Part shown: in pieces, positions 33,619-43,133 of the stretch
Layout: each line of letters begins with the position of its first letter
How positions within the stretch are numbered: the first letter of the stretch is position 1
Source: Mycolicibacterium fallax
Lineage (GTDB): Bacteria > Actinomycetota > Actinomycetes > Mycobacteriales > Mycobacteriaceae
Reading direction: 5' to 3'
Length of the DNA: 64,000 bases
Assembly (NCBI RefSeq): GCF_010726955.1
Contig: NZ_AP022603.1
Location: forward strand, 4,030,001-4,094,000
Notes under the pieces: model-generated
The model's input: only the letters and a program-made list of their open reading frames with translations
Database searches by the model: none
Told to the model about the DNA's origin: nothing
Translations under genes and position numbers: made by a program

Positions 33619-33635
33619 CGGCGGCGGCTCAGCCG
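33612..33635. terminator. Inverted repeat spanning two convergent stop codons
   Basis: CGGCTGA (33612-33618) and TCAGCCG (33629-33635) are perfect 7-bp arms around a 10-nt GC loop. They contain the stop of the small membrane protein and the stop of the ABC exporter gene. No U-tract. Confidence 0.45.
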
Positions 33636-35569
33636 GCGGCCTGGATCATCGCCCAGTACGCGCCGCGGCGGGCCAAAAGCTCGCGGTGGCCGCCCTGCTC
33701 GAGGACCCGGCCGCCGTCGAGCACCACGATCAGGTCGGCGTCCCGGATGGTGGAGAGCCGGTGGGCGATGATGAAACACGTTCGATCCCGGCGCAGTTCG
33801 GCCATCGCGCGCTGGATCCGCAGTTCGGTGCGGGTGTCCACCGAACTGGTCGCCTCGTCGAGGATCAGTAGGTCGGGCCGGGCCAGGAACGCCCGCGCGA
33901 TGGTGATCAGCTGCCGCTCACCGGCACTGAGCGCCGCGCCGGTGTCGCCGACCCGGGTGTCATAGCCGCCCGGGAGCGCCGAGACGAAGCCGTCGACGAA
34001 CGCCGAGCGCGCCGCGTCGTGGATCTCGGCCTCGGTCGCGCCGGGCCGGCCGTAGCCGATGTTCTCGGCGATGGTGCCGTCGAACAGCCAGGTGTCCTGC
34101 AGCACCATCCCGGCCCGGGACCGCAGTTCGGCGCGGCCGACGGTGGCCAGATCGGTGCCGTCGAACAGGATTCGGCCGGCATCGGGGTCGTAGAACCGCA
34201 TCAGCAGGTTCACCAGGGTGGTCTTGCCGGCGCCGGTGGGGCCGACCACCGCCACCGTCGTCCCGGGTTCGGCGGTCAGCGTCACCGACTCCAGCACCGG
34301 CCGGCCCGGGCGGTAGCCGAAGCCGACGCCGTCGAACACGATGCGGGGCGGCCGGCCCCGGCCGGTGGGCAGTCGGCCCGGCGGGTCCGGGGTCATCTCG
34401 GTCTCGTCGAGGAACTCGAAAACCCGTTCTGCGCTGGCCAGTCCGGACTGCAGCGTGTTGTACATGCCGGCCACCTGGGCCAGTGGTTGGTTGAACTGGC
34501 GCACGTACTGGATGAACGCCTGGATGCCGCCGAGTGAGATCTGGCCGGTGGCCACCTCAATGCCGCCGACGACGGCGACCGCGACGTAGCTGATATTGCC
34601 GACGAAGGTCGTTGCGGGACCGACCAGTCCGGACAGGAACTGCGCCGATCGGCTGGCGCGGTACACCTGCTCATTGCGTTCGGTGAACCGTTGCCGGGCG
34701 GCATCGCGGTGCCCGTAGGTGCGCACCAGGGTGAAACCGCTGTAGGTCTCCTCGATGTGCGCATTGAGCTCGCCGGTGTTGCGCCATTGCGCGGCAAACA
34801 GTTTCCGGGAGCGACGGGTGATCGCCCGGGTCGCCCACAGCGACAGCGGCACGGTGGCCACCGCCAGAGCGGTCAGCGTCGGGGAGATGGTCAGCATCAT
34901 CGCCAGCACGGCCAGCAGGGTCAGCATCGAGGACAGCAGCTGGTTGACCGTCATCGACACCGAGGTCGCGATGTTGTCCACATCGTTGGTGACCCGGGAC
35001 AGCAGTTCCCCCCGTGGCCGGGAATCGAAGTGCGACAACGGCAATCGGTGGATCTTGGCGGCGACCTCACCGCGCAGCCCGGCCAGGGTGCGCTGCACGA
35101 TGACGTTGAGCAGCCGGGCCTGCACCCAGATGAACAGTGCGGCCACCAGATACAGGCCAAGGGCCAGCCCGAGAGTGCGGCCAACCGCGCCGAAGTCCAC
35201 CCCGTGGCCCGGGACCACGTCCATCGCGGCGAGCATGTCGGCGAAGGTGCCCTCGCCGCGGGCGCGGGCGTCGGCGACCGCCTGGGCCTTGTCGATCCCG
35301 GCCGGCAGCCGGGCCCCGATCACCCCGTCGAACAGCAGATCGGTGGCGTGGCCGAGGATCCGCGGGCCGATCGCGCTGATCAGGATGCCGCACATCGACA
35401 GCACCAGCACCGCGGCCACCGCGGCGCGCTGCGGCCGCAGCCGCCCCAGCATCCGGGCCGCCACCCCGCGCAGGTCGCGGGCCCGTTCCACCGGTGCGGT
35501 GGTGCCCAGGGCGCCCCGGGACGGCAGCGGCAGGCCCGGATCGGGGCGGGTGCGCCCGGCCGCGGTCAT
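33629..35569 (-). CDS. ABC exporter half-transporter, catalytic-site subunit (Rv1272c-like)
   Basis: 646 residues: Pro-rich cytosolic N-terminus (1-40), six-helix exporter TMD (about 50-370) and NBD (about 395-646). NBD motifs: Walker [10 protein letters not shown], signature variant LSAGERQ (instead of LSGGQ), Walker [13 protein letters not shown] with the catalytic Glu, H-loop IIAHRLS. ATG 35567-35569 overlaps the stop of the partner gene (ATGA), so both are made as one heterodimer. M. tuberculosis Rv1272c is 631 aa. Substrate is unproven here; lipid transport has been proposed for the M. tuberculosis pair. Confidence 0.92.
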   Translation of the reverse strand: MTAAGRTRPDPGLPLPSRGALGTTAPVERARDLRGVAARMLGRLRPQRAAVAAVLVLSMCGILISAIGPRILGHATDLLFDGVIGARLPAGIDKAQAVADARARGEGTFADMLAAMDVVPGHGVDFGAVGRTLGLALGLYLVAALFIWVQARLLNVIVQRTLAGLRGEVAAKIHRLPLSHFDSRPRGELLSRVTNDVDNIATSVSMTVNQLLSSMLTLLAVLAMMLTISPTLTALAVATVPLSLWATRAITRRSRKLFAAQWRNTGELNAHIEETYSGFTLVRTYGHRDAARQRFTERNEQVYRASRSAQFLSGLVGPATTFVGNISYVAVAVVGGIEVATGQISLGGIQAFIQYVRQFNQPLAQVAGMYNTLQSGLASAERVFEFLDETEMTPDPPGRLPTGRGRPPRIVFDGVGFGYRPGRPVLESVTLTAEPGTTVAVVGPTGAGKTTLVNLLMRFYDPDAGRILFDGTDLATVGRAELRSRAGMVLQDTWLFDGTIAENIGYGRPGATEAEIHDAARSAFVDGFVSALPGGYDTRVGDTGAALSAGERQLITIARAFLARPDLLILDEATSSVDTRTELRIQRAMAELRRDRTCFIIAHRLSTIRDADLIVVLDGGRVLEQGGHRELLARRGAYWAMIQAAG

Positions 35570-37299
35570 CCGGGCGCCCCGACCGACTGCGATTCGGCCA
35601 GTTCGGCGTAGGCGGGACAGTCGCGCAGCAATTCGTCGTGCCGGCCGGTGCCGACCACCGCGCCGTCCTCGAGCACCAGCACCGTGTCGGCCTCGATGAC
35701 GGTCGAGATGCGCTGGGCCACCATGATCACCGTCGCCCCGGCCGCGGCCGCGCGCAACCGGGCCCGTACCCGGGCGTCGGTGTGCACGTCCAGCGCCGAC
35801 AGCGCGTCGTCGAGCAGATACACCGCGGGATTCCGGATCACCGCCCGGGCGATCGCCAGCCGCTGGCGCTGGCCGCCGGAGAAGTTCATCCCGCCCTGGG
35901 CCACCGGCATGTCCAGGCCGTCGGGGTGGGCGGCGACGAACTCGTCGGCGCAGGCCACCCGCAGCGCCGCCCACATCTGTTCGGCGGTGGCGTCGGTGCG
36001 CCCGTAGCGCAGATTGTCGGCGACGGTGCCGGAGAACAGGTAGCCGCGTTGCGGCACCACGCCGAGGGCACCCCACAGCGTCGCGGTCCGGTAGTCGCGC
36101 AGGTCGATGCCGTCGAGCCGGATCGCGCCGGAACCGACCTCATAGCTGCGCGCCAGCAGCGAGATCAGGGTGGACTTGCCGGACCCGGTCCGGCCGACGA
36201 TCGCCACGGTGTCACCGGGCTGCGCGTGCAGCGACACCCCGTCGAGCACCGGGCGGTCGGCCCCCGGATACCGGAAGGTCACCGCCGCACAGTCGATCCG
36301 GCCGGTGATCGGCCCCGGCGGTTGCACCGGATGGGGCGGGTCGGTGATCGTGGGCGCGGTGTCGAGAACCTCGGTGATCCGCTCCGCGCAGGCGCTGGCC
36401 CGCGGCAGCAGCGACAGGAACATGGTGGTCATCAGCACGGCCATCAGGATCTGCATGAAGTAGGCCAGGAAGGCGATCAGCGAGCCGACCTGCATCTGCC
36501 CGGCGTCGATCCGGTGCCCGCCGAACCAGATCAGTGCGACGCTGGAGATGTTGATGGTCAGCGTCGCCACCGGCAGCATCAGCGCCTGCCCGCGGCCTGC
36601 CGTCATGGCGGTCTCGGCGAGGTCGGTGTTGGCCGCGTCGAATCGGCGCTGCTCCAACGGTTCCCGGTCGAACGCGCGGATCACCCGGATGCCGGACAGC
36701 TGGTCGCGCAGCACCCGGTTGATCCCGTCGATCAGGGCCTGCATCCGCCGGAACACCGGCAGCAACCGCAGCACGATCGCGCCGTTGGCCAGCGCCAGCA
36801 CCGGGACGCTGACCAGCAGCACCCAGGCCAGCCCGGCGTCCTGGTGCACGGCCATCAGCACCCCGCCCACGCACATGATCGGGGCGGTCACCAGCACGGT
36901 GAAGGTCATCTGGGCCAGTACCTGGACCTGGGCGACGTCGTTGGTGGTGCGGGTCAGCAGCGACGGCGCGCCGAACCGGGCTCGTTCGTGCTCGGAGAAG
37001 TCGGTGACGTGGGTGAACACCGCCGCGCGCAGGTCGCGGCCGAAGCCCATCGCGGCCCGGGAACCGAAGTAGACCGCGCTGACCGCGCACAGCACCTGCA
37101 CACCGGTGACGGCCAGCATGACCGCGCCGAGCCGGGTGATGGTGGCGGTGTCGCCGACGGTGACCCCGTCGTCGATGATCGACGCGTTGACCGTCGGCAG
37201 GTACAGCAGGGCGGCGGTGCTGATCGTCTGCGCCGCGATCACCACGGCCACCGGCCGCCGGTAGGGCCGCAGATGGCGGCGCAGCAGGGCCAACAGCAT
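35566..37299 (-). CDS. ABC exporter half-transporter, degenerate-site subunit (Rv1273c-like)
   Basis: 577 residues: short basic N-terminus, six-helix TMD (about 15-310), NBD (about 335-577). Motifs: Walker [10 protein letters not shown], signature [14 protein letters not shown], Walker [12 protein letters not shown], where Asp replaces the catalytic Glu, and Q in the switch (VAQRIS) where His is usual. Both changes mark the non-canonical half of a heterodimeric exporter. It is the promoter-proximal gene of the pair; ATG 37297-37299. M. tuberculosis Rv1273c is 582 aa. Confidence 0.93.
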   Translation of the reverse strand: MLLALLRRHLRPYRRPVAVVIAAQTISTAALLYLPTVNASIIDDGVTVGDTATITRLGAVMLAVTGVQVLCAVSAVYFGSRAAMGFGRDLRAAVFTHVTDFSEHERARFGAPSLLTRTTNDVAQVQVLAQMTFTVLVTAPIMCVGGVLMAVHQDAGLAWVLLVSVPVLALANGAIVLRLLPVFRRMQALIDGINRVLRDQLSGIRVIRAFDREPLEQRRFDAANTDLAETAMTAGRGQALMLPVATLTINISSVALIWFGGHRIDAGQMQVGSLIAFLAYFMQILMAVLMTTMFLSLLPRASACAERITEVLDTAPTITDPPHPVQPPGPITGRIDCAAVTFRYPGADRPVLDGVSLHAQPGDTVAIVGRTGSGKSTLISLLARSYEVGSGAIRLDGIDLRDYRTATLWGALGVVPQRGYLFSGTVADNLRYGRTDATAEQMWAALRVACADEFVAAHPDGLDMPVAQGGMNFSGGQRQRLAIARAVIRNPAVYLLDDALSALDVHTDARVRARLRAAAAGATVIMVAQRISTVIEADTVLVLEDGAVVGTGRHDELLRDCPAYAELAESQSVGAPG

Positions 37300-37396
37300 T
37301 CGGCTACTCTCGCACCCGAGGCCGGCCCGCGCCGCGCCGACACGGCAAAATGCCAGGTCAACCGCCGTGTCGGTGAGTGGCCGCTGCCGCTGCCGC

Positions 37397-37402
37397 TACC
37401 AT
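37397..37402 (+). promoter_or_regulatory. -10 box TACCAT, promoter of lprB-lprC
   Basis: TACCAT predicts a transcript start near 37409 and a leader of about 20 nt. The leader holds GGGAG (37418-37422), 6 nt before the lprB TTG, and a 6-codon frame. Confidence 0.55.
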
Positions 37403-37411
37403 GACGGAGTG

Positions 37412-37432
37412 ATGAACGGGAGCATGCGTTGA
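37412..37432 (+). CDS. Possible six-codon leader frame overlapping the lprB start
   Basis: ATG AAC GGG AGC ATG CGT TGA encodes MNGSMR and its TGA overlaps the lprB TTG as TTGA. It begins only a few nt after the predicted transcript start. It may be chance, but it offers translational coupling for a rare TTG initiator. Confidence 0.25.
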   Translation: MNGSMR

Positions 37433-37974
37433 CGATCAAGACGGCGGTGGCCGTGGCGGCACTGGCGGTGCTCCCGCTGGTCGCGGGATGTTCGCCCGAT
37501 TCGTCGGGCCCGGTCCCCGATGCGCCGACCGACAGCGGACCGCAGGCCGAGGCCCAGCACGGCCCGTTCTTCCCGGAATGCGGCGGCGTCTCCGACGAGA
37601 CGGTCATGCAGGTGACCGAGACCCCGGGACTCGTCGGCACGGCGAAGACCTCGGTGGGCTGCCAGTGGCTGATCAACGGTCTGATCGTCGGCCCGCACTT
37701 CTCCTTCACGAACTTCCGCGGCAGCCCGATCGGACGGGAACGCAAGACCGAGGAACTGTCCCGCGACAGCGTCGATGACATCACCATCAACGGCAACGAC
37801 GGCTTCATCGCCGTCGGCTCCGATCTGTCCGGCGCGAACAACCTCTGCGAGATCGGCATCCAGTTCGGCGACGACTTCATCGAGTGGTCGGTCAGTTACG
37901 CCCAGCAGCCGTACCCGGATCCGTGCGATGTGGCCAAGGAACTGACCAAGCAATCGATTGAGAACGCCAAGTGA
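37429..37974 (+). CDS. lprB: Lipoprotein LprB (DUF3558-like)
   Basis: 181 residues. Signal peptide MTIKTAVAVAALAVLPLVAG with lipobox VAGC (Cys 21), then a DUF3558-type domain with paired cysteines (FPECGG, VGCQWL, NNLCEI, PDPCDV). TTG 37429 is the start: GGGAG is 6 nt upstream and other in-frame starts are absent. Its stop overlaps the lprC GTG (GTGA). M. tuberculosis LprB (Rv1274) is 185 aa. Envelope lipoprotein, precise role unknown. Confidence 0.92.
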   Translation: MTIKTAVAVAALAVLPLVAGCSPDSSGPVPDAPTDSGPQAEAQHGPFFPECGGVSDETVMQVTETPGLVGTAKTSVGCQWLINGLIVGPHFSFTNFRGSPIGRERKTEELSRDSVDDITINGNDGFIAVGSDLSGANNLCEIGIQFGDDFIEWSVSYAQQPYPDPCDVAKELTKQSIENAK

Positions 37975-38552
37975 GCGGGCCGAAGGGACGTGCGCCGATG
38001 GGTGCTGGCTTGGGTCGTCGCGTGGCAGTCGGCGCCGCGGTGATGCTGTCGACGGTGGCGTTGCTCAGCGGGTGCAGTCGCGCCATCGACGGCGACGCGG
38101 TGAAGGCCGGTGCGGGCCCGCGCAACAACAGCGCCCAGGAGAGCTACCCGAACCTGCTCAAGGAATGCGATGTGCTCACCTCCGATGTGCTGGCCAAGAC
38201 CGTTGACGCCGATCCGCTGAACATCCAGAGCACCTTCGTCGGCGCGGTGTGCCGATGGCAGGCACTGAACTCCGGCGGCGCACTGGTGGACATCACCCGG
38301 TTCTGGTTCGAGCAGGGTTCCCTGGACAACGAGCGCAGCGTCGCCAAGCAGCTGAACTATGAGGTGGAGAACCGGTCGGTGGCCGGGGTGGCCTCCATCG
38401 TGATGCGCGCCAACGACCCGAACGGGGCGTGCGGGGTGGCCAGCGACGCGGTCGGCGTGGTCGGCTGGTGGGTGAACCCGCAGGCCCCCGGCATCGACGC
38501 GTGCGCGCAGGCCCTCAAGCTGATGGAACAAACCCTCCAGACCTCGGCCTAA
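37971..38552 (+). CDS. lprC: Lipoprotein LprC (DUF3558)
   Basis: 193 residues. Basic n-region, hydrophobic core and lipobox LSGC (Cys 35). The mature domain resembles LprB, with cysteines in KECDVLT, AVCRWQA, GACGVA and DACAQAL, suggesting two disulfides and an ancient duplication. GTG 37971 overlaps the lprB stop. M. tuberculosis LprC (Rv1275) is 180 aa. The pair is probably co-translated and co-localised on the membrane surface. Confidence 0.92.
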   Translation: MSGPKGRAPMGAGLGRRVAVGAAVMLSTVALLSGCSRAIDGDAVKAGAGPRNNSAQESYPNLLKECDVLTSDVLAKTVDADPLNIQSTFVGAVCRWQALNSGGALVDITRFWFEQGSLDNERSVAKQLNYEVENRSVAGVASIVMRANDPNGACGVASDAVGVVGWWVNPQAPGIDACAQALKLMEQTLQTSA

Positions 38553-38566
38553 AGCGAGGGCGAGCC

Positions 38567-39097
38567 TCAGCGCGGCACGTGGAAGCTGACCAGCGCGGCG
38601 GTCCCCGCGCTCAGCGCCGACCAGGGGCCGGTGAACCGCAGCACCGCCATCGCCGAGGTCGGATACTTCGCGGTGATCCGGTCGACGGCGGCCGGGCTGG
38701 TGCCCGGGGCGCCGGCCAACCGCAGCGCCACCGTGGATATCGCCGGCTCATGCCCGATCACCAGCAGCGTGCCCGCGTCGAACCCGAACCGTTCCTCGTC
38801 GACCCGGTTGATTTCGGCGATCACCGAGCCGGGCGACGCGCCGTAGAGCCCGTCGACAAATTCCACCGGTGCCGACAGTCCGGTGCGTTCCAGGGTCTGC
38901 CGGGTTCGGGTCGCCGTCGAGCACAGCACCGCCTGAATCGGTGGGCTGGCCGAGGCCGGTGAGCGCAGCCAGTCCCCGGCCAGTCCGGCCTCGCGCAGAC
39001 CGCGCGGCGCCAGCGGCCGCAGCGGGTCGGCGACCCCGGCCGGGTAGGCCGATTTCGCATGCCGGAGCAGCACGAGGGTGCGTTTCTGGTCGCTCAC
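38567..39097 (-). CDS. SixA-like histidine phosphatase superfamily protein (Rv1276c-like)
   Basis: 176 residues. The RHG-type motif LVLLRHAKSAYP (about 8-19) holds the phospho-accepting His; Arg in SSTATRTRQT-type segment and IGHEPAIS (second His) complete the site. SixA-like proteins dephosphorylate phosphohistidine, but small-molecule substrates are possible. GTG 39095-39097 is 6 nt after a TAACCT box. M. tuberculosis Rv1276c is about 158 aa. Converges with lprC 14 bp away. Confidence 0.9.
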   Translation of the reverse strand: MSDQKRTLVLLRHAKSAYPAGVADPLRPLAPRGLREAGLAGDWLRSPASASPPIQAVLCSTATRTRQTLERTGLSAPVEFVDGLYGASPGSVIAEINRVDEERFGFDAGTLLVIGHEPAISTVALRLAGAPGTSPAAVDRITAKYPTSAMAVLRFTGPWSALSAGTAALVSFHVPR

Positions 39098-39103
39098 CCG
39101 GCC

Positions 39104-39109
39104 AGGTTA
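39104..39109 (-). promoter_or_regulatory. -10 box TAACCT, leaderless promoter of the SixA-like gene
   Basis: Minus-strand TAACCT, 6-nt spacer GGCCGG, GTG at 39097. Confidence 0.55.
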
Positions 39110-39224
39110 GGGCACCCGTGCGGGCTTTGTCGGGGTTCCCGGCGCGCGCCGCCGGGGACTTGTCGGACGGTCAACTTAGACTTCGCCTTGCCAGGGTCGA
39201 TACCAGCACCAGAGAGGACCGGAC

Positions 39225-40403
39225 GTGACGCGTTTCCTGCACACCGCCGACTGGCAGCTTGGCATGACCAGGCATTTCCTGGCCGGTGAGGCCCAGCCGC
39301 GGTATTCGGCGGCCCGCCGGGAGACGGTGGCCGGGCTCGGGGCGCTGGCCGCCGAGATCGGCGCCGAGTTCGTCGTGGTGGCCGGTGATGTGTTCGAGGC
39401 CAACCAGCTCGATCCGGACGTGATCAGCCGGTCGCTGGAGGCGATGCGCGCGATCGGGGTGCCGGTGTACCTGCTGCCGGGCAATCACGATCCGCTCGAC
39501 GCGGCCTCGATCTACACCAGCAAGCTGTTCGCCCAGCAATGCCCGGACAACGTCACCGTGCTGGACCGCTCCGGCGCCGTCGAGGTCCGGCCCGGGCTGC
39601 AGATCGTCGCCGCGCCGTGGCGGTCCAAGCGCCCCACCGCGGACCTGGCCGCCGCCGCCCTTCACGGGCTGCCCGCCGACGGCACCGTCCGCATTCTGGT
39701 CGGGCACGGCGGGGTGGACCGGCTGGACCCGGATCCGGGCAACCCGGCGCTGATCCGGCTGGGTCGGCTGGAGGACGCCATCGAACGCGGCGTCGTGCAC
39801 TACGTCGCGCTGGGGGACAAGCATTCCCGGACCCGGGTCGGGGACACCGGACGGATTTGGTATTCCGGCGCCCAGGAGGTGACCAACTGGGACGACATCG
39901 AGCCGGACCCCGGTCACGTGCTGATCGTCGACGTCGACGAGGACGACCCGGCGCACCCGGTGACCGTTGCGGCCCGCCGGGTCGGCAGCTGGCGGTTCGT
40001 CACGCTGCGCCGCCGGGTCGACGGCGACCGGGACATCACCGACCTGGACATCGAGCTCGACGCCCTGGCGAACAAGGAACGCACCGTGGTCCGGCTGGAG
40101 CTGACCGGCACCCTGACGGTCACCGACCGTGCCCGCCTGGACGACTGCATCTACCGCTACGACCGGGTGTTCGCGTGGCTGGACCTGTGGGAATCGCACT
40201 GCGACCTCGCGGTGGTGCCCGCCGACCGGGAGTTCTCCGAGCTGGGCTTCGGCGGGTTCGCCGCCGACGCCGTCGACGAACTGGTGGGCACCGCGCGGTC
40301 CGCCGACGCCGAGGCCGCCGCCGACGCCCAGGGGGCGCTGGCACTGCTGCTGCGGCTGTCCGGCAAGGGCGCGGTGACCGGCGACGACAGGCGCAGCGCG
40401 TGA
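39225..40403 (+). CDS. SbcD/Mre11-like metallophosphoesterase, DNA repair exonuclease (Rv1277-like)
   Basis: 392 residues. Calcineurin-like motifs: HTADWQLG (about 6-13; DxQ where DxH is usual), VVAGDVFE (about 49-56), LLPGNHDPLD (about 85-94), VGHGGVD and LGDKHSR (GDKH in place of GHxH). The C-terminal capping domain (about 270-392) is as in SbcD. GTG 39225 has AGAGGA 6 nt upstream. The stop overlaps the next gene's GTG, so it is made with its SMC-like partner. M. tuberculosis Rv1277 is 417 aa and, as I recall it, also has DWQLG. Confidence 0.92.
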   Translation: MTRFLHTADWQLGMTRHFLAGEAQPRYSAARRETVAGLGALAAEIGAEFVVVAGDVFEANQLDPDVISRSLEAMRAIGVPVYLLPGNHDPLDAASIYTSKLFAQQCPDNVTVLDRSGAVEVRPGLQIVAAPWRSKRPTADLAAAALHGLPADGTVRILVGHGGVDRLDPDPGNPALIRLGRLEDAIERGVVHYVALGDKHSRTRVGDTGRIWYSGAQEVTNWDDIEPDPGHVLIVDVDEDDPAHPVTVAARRVGSWRFVTLRRRVDGDRDITDLDIELDALANKERTVVRLELTGTLTVTDRARLDDCIYRYDRVFAWLDLWESHCDLAVVPADREFSELGFGGFAADAVDELVGTARSADAEAAADAQGALALLLRLSGKGAVTGDDRRSA

Positions 40404-43069
40404 AGCTGCACCGGCTGGCCCTGAGGAACTACCGCGGCGTCGAGGACCGCGAGATCTGCTTCGCCGACCGCGGGGTCACCGTCGTCTCGGGCGCCAACGA
40501 GATCGGCAAGTCCTCGCTGTTCGAGGCGCTGGATCTGCTGCTGGAGTACAAGGATCGCTCCGCGCACAAGCAGGTCAAACAGGTCAAGCCCACCCACGCC
40601 GACGTCGGCGCCGAGGTCGAGGCGGAGATCAGCACCGGCGTCTACCGGTTCGTCTACCGCAAGCGGTTCCACAAGAACCGGGAGACCGCGTTGAGCATCC
40701 TGGCGCCGGTCCGCGAGCAGCTCGCCGGCGACGAGGCGCACGACCGGGTGCAGGCGATGCTCGCCGAGACCGTGGACACCGCGCTGTGGCAGGCGCAGCG
40801 GGTGCTGCAGGCGGACTCGACCACACCGGTGGAGCTGTCCGACTGCGACGCGCTGTCCCGGGCGCTGGACATCGCCGCCGGCCGGGGTGACCAGGACGCC
40901 GCCGACGACGCCAACCCGGTGCTGATCGAGCAGATCGAGGCCGAGTACCGCAAGTACTTCACCGCGACCGGCCGGGAAACCGGGGAATGGGCCGAGGCCA
41001 GGGCGGCGCTGCGCGAGGCCAAGGCACACGAGGCCGCTTGCCTGACGGCGGTCGAGGAGGTCGACGAGCGGCTGCGCCGGCACACCGAGCTCGGCGAACA
41101 GATCGCCGCACTGGACTCCGGCCGAGCCGCCGTTGAGCAGCGGCTGACCGCGGCGACGACGGCCGCCGAACGCGTCGCGGCGATCAGCGCCGACCTCGAG
41201 GTGGCCGAGGCCGCCGCGAAGGACACCGCGACCACCGCGGTCGGCGCCGCCCGGGCACTGGCCGACCGGCTGGAACTGCAGGCCGAGCTGACCCGCCGCG
41301 GCACCGCGGTGGCCGAGGCGCAGGCCGCCGCGCACACCGCCGACGCGTTGATCGAGGCCGCCCGGATCGCCGCCGAGACCGCCGACGCCGACGCGGCGGC
41401 CGCCGAGGCGGCCCGGATCGCCGCCACCGCGGCCGCCGAGGCCGCCCGGTCGGTGGTGGAGCGGCTGCGTCAGCGGGCCGAGGCGGACCGGCTGGCCGAG
41501 CGGCTGGCCCGGATCGCCGCCGCCGAGACCGAGTTCGCCGCGGTGGAGGCCGAATTGGCGACCATCACGGTCACCGACGCGGGCTGGCGGGCGATCCAGC
41601 GGGCCGACGCCGAGGTGCACATCGCCCAGGCGAAGGCCGAGCTGGCCGCCACGGTGCTGGAACTGACCGCCGAGAGCGACACCGAGCTGCTCGCCGACCA
41701 GGCGGTGCTGCCGCTGTCGACCGGAGCGACCCGGACCCTGACCCTGACCGAGGCCACCGAACTGCGGCTGCCGGGCGTGCTGCGGGCCCGGATCGTCCCG
41801 GCGGCGTCGGCGGCCGAGGGCCAGAGCACCCTGATGGCCGCGCGGGCCCGGCTGACCGCGCTGCTGGAGCCCGCGGGCTGCGCGGACGTCGCGGCCGCCG
41901 AGGCGCTCGATGGTCACCGCCGGGAACTGAGCACCCGGCGCGACGGGCTGAGCGCCGCCCTGGCCGGCCTGCTGGCCGGCGAGGAGATCGCCGAACTGCG
42001 CCGCCGGTCGGCCGAGCTGGCCGCGGACCTCGATGCCGATCCGGAGCTGGGCGACGCCGACCTGGACACGGCCCGCGCCGCGGTCGCCGCGGCGACCGCG
42101 GCGCAGGCCGCCGCCGATCGCGACGGGGACAGCGCCCGCGCGGCGGCGGCCCAGTGCGCCGCCGCGCGGGCACAGTGTGAGCTGCGGGCGGCGACCGGCC
42201 GGGAGCGGCTGGACGCGGCGCGCACCGAACTCGACGCCGTCACCCGCCGGCTGGCCGAGGCGCGCGCGGCGACCGCCGATGACCGGCTGACCGCGGCCGC
42301 GGCGACCGCCCAGTCGGCCGCCGAGCGCGCCGATCAGCGGGTCGCCGAGCTGGGCCTGCGCTACGCCGAGGCCGACGCCGAGGCGGTGGCCACCGAGCTG
42401 CGCGGCGCCACCGAGAGCTCCGTCGCGCTGGCCGCCCGCCATGAGGAGCTCACCCGGGAGCAGCGCGACGCCGCGGTGGCCCTCGAGGTGTTCGGCGGTG
42501 AGGGCCGGACCAGCAAGTTGCAGGCCGCCCAGACCGCGGTGAGCCGCGCCGGCACCGTGCACGACCGAGTCCGGGACCGCGCCCGCGCCGCGGCCACGCT
42601 GCGTTCGGTGATCGGCCGGCACCGGGAGAACACCCGACGTCGCTATGTCGAGCCGTTTCGCGCCGAGATCCAGCGGCTGGGCCGCGGCGTCTTCGGGGCG
42701 ACGTTCGAGGTCGAGGTGGACAGCGATCTGCGCATCCGCAGCCGCACCCTGGACGGGCGCACCGTGCCGTATGACTCGCTGTCCGGAGGGGCGAAGGAGC
42801 AACTCGGCATCATCGCCCGGCTGGCGGTGGCCGCGCTGGTCGCCCACGACGACACCGTTCCGGTCGTCATCGACGACGCGCTCGGCTTCACCGACCCGGA
42901 CCGGCTGGCCCGGATGGCCGAGGTGTTCGACCTGGCCGGCGCCGACGGCCAGGTGATCGTGTTGACCTGCGCGCCGGAGCGCTTCGACGCGATCGCTGAT
43001 GCGCACCGGATCGACCTCGGCGACGGTGCGCCCGGGCCGGTCGTGCACGAGGTCGGCCCGGCCGCCTAG
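40400..43069 (+). CDS. SbcC/RecF-like SMC-type ATPase (Rv1278-like)
   Basis: 889 residues. An N-terminal ATPase half has Walker A VVSGANEIGKSSLFE (about 30-44). A long Ala/Glu/Arg-rich coiled coil (about 180-720) follows with no clear CxxC zinc hook. The C-terminal half has the signature LSGGAKEQLGIIARL and Walker B VPVVIDDALGFTDPDR (DD at the catalytic position). This is the layout of SbcC/Rad50-like ends-processing ATPases, shorter than SbcC. GTG 40400 overlaps the upstream stop (GTGA). Expected to act with the exonuclease on DNA ends or recombination intermediates. M. tuberculosis Rv1278 is 875 aa. Confidence 0.92.
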   Translation: MKLHRLALRNYRGVEDREICFADRGVTVVSGANEIGKSSLFEALDLLLEYKDRSAHKQVKQVKPTHADVGAEVEAEISTGVYRFVYRKRFHKNRETALSILAPVREQLAGDEAHDRVQAMLAETVDTALWQAQRVLQADSTTPVELSDCDALSRALDIAAGRGDQDAADDANPVLIEQIEAEYRKYFTATGRETGEWAEARAALREAKAHEAACLTAVEEVDERLRRHTELGEQIAALDSGRAAVEQRLTAATTAAERVAAISADLEVAEAAAKDTATTAVGAARALADRLELQAELTRRGTAVAEAQAAAHTADALIEAARIAAETADADAAAAEAARIAATAAAEAARSVVERLRQRAEADRLAERLARIAAAETEFAAVEAELATITVTDAGWRAIQRADAEVHIAQAKAELAATVLELTAESDTELLADQAVLPLSTGATRTLTLTEATELRLPGVLRARIVPAASAAEGQSTLMAARARLTALLEPAGCADVAAAEALDGHRRELSTRRDGLSAALAGLLAGEEIAELRRRSAELAADLDADPELGDADLDTARAAVAAATAAQAAADRDGDSARAAAAQCAAARAQCELRAATGRERLDAARTELDAVTRRLAEARAATADDRLTAAAATAQSAAERADQRVAELGLRYAEADAEAVATELRGATESSVALAARHEELTREQRDAAVALEVFGGEGRTSKLQAAQTAVSRAGTVHDRVRDRARAAATLRSVIGRHRENTRRRYVEPFRAEIQRLGRGVFGATFEVEVDSDLRIRSRTLDGRTVPYDSLSGGAKEQLGIIARLAVAALVAHDDTVPVVIDDALGFTDPDRLARMAEVFDLAGADGQVIVLTCAPERFDAIADAHRIDLGDGAPGPVVHEVGPAA

Positions 43070-43133
43070 TGGCCCACCGGGGCCCCAGGAACCGGGCATA
43101 TGCTCACCGCAGCGGCGGTGAGTGGGGAGCGCG

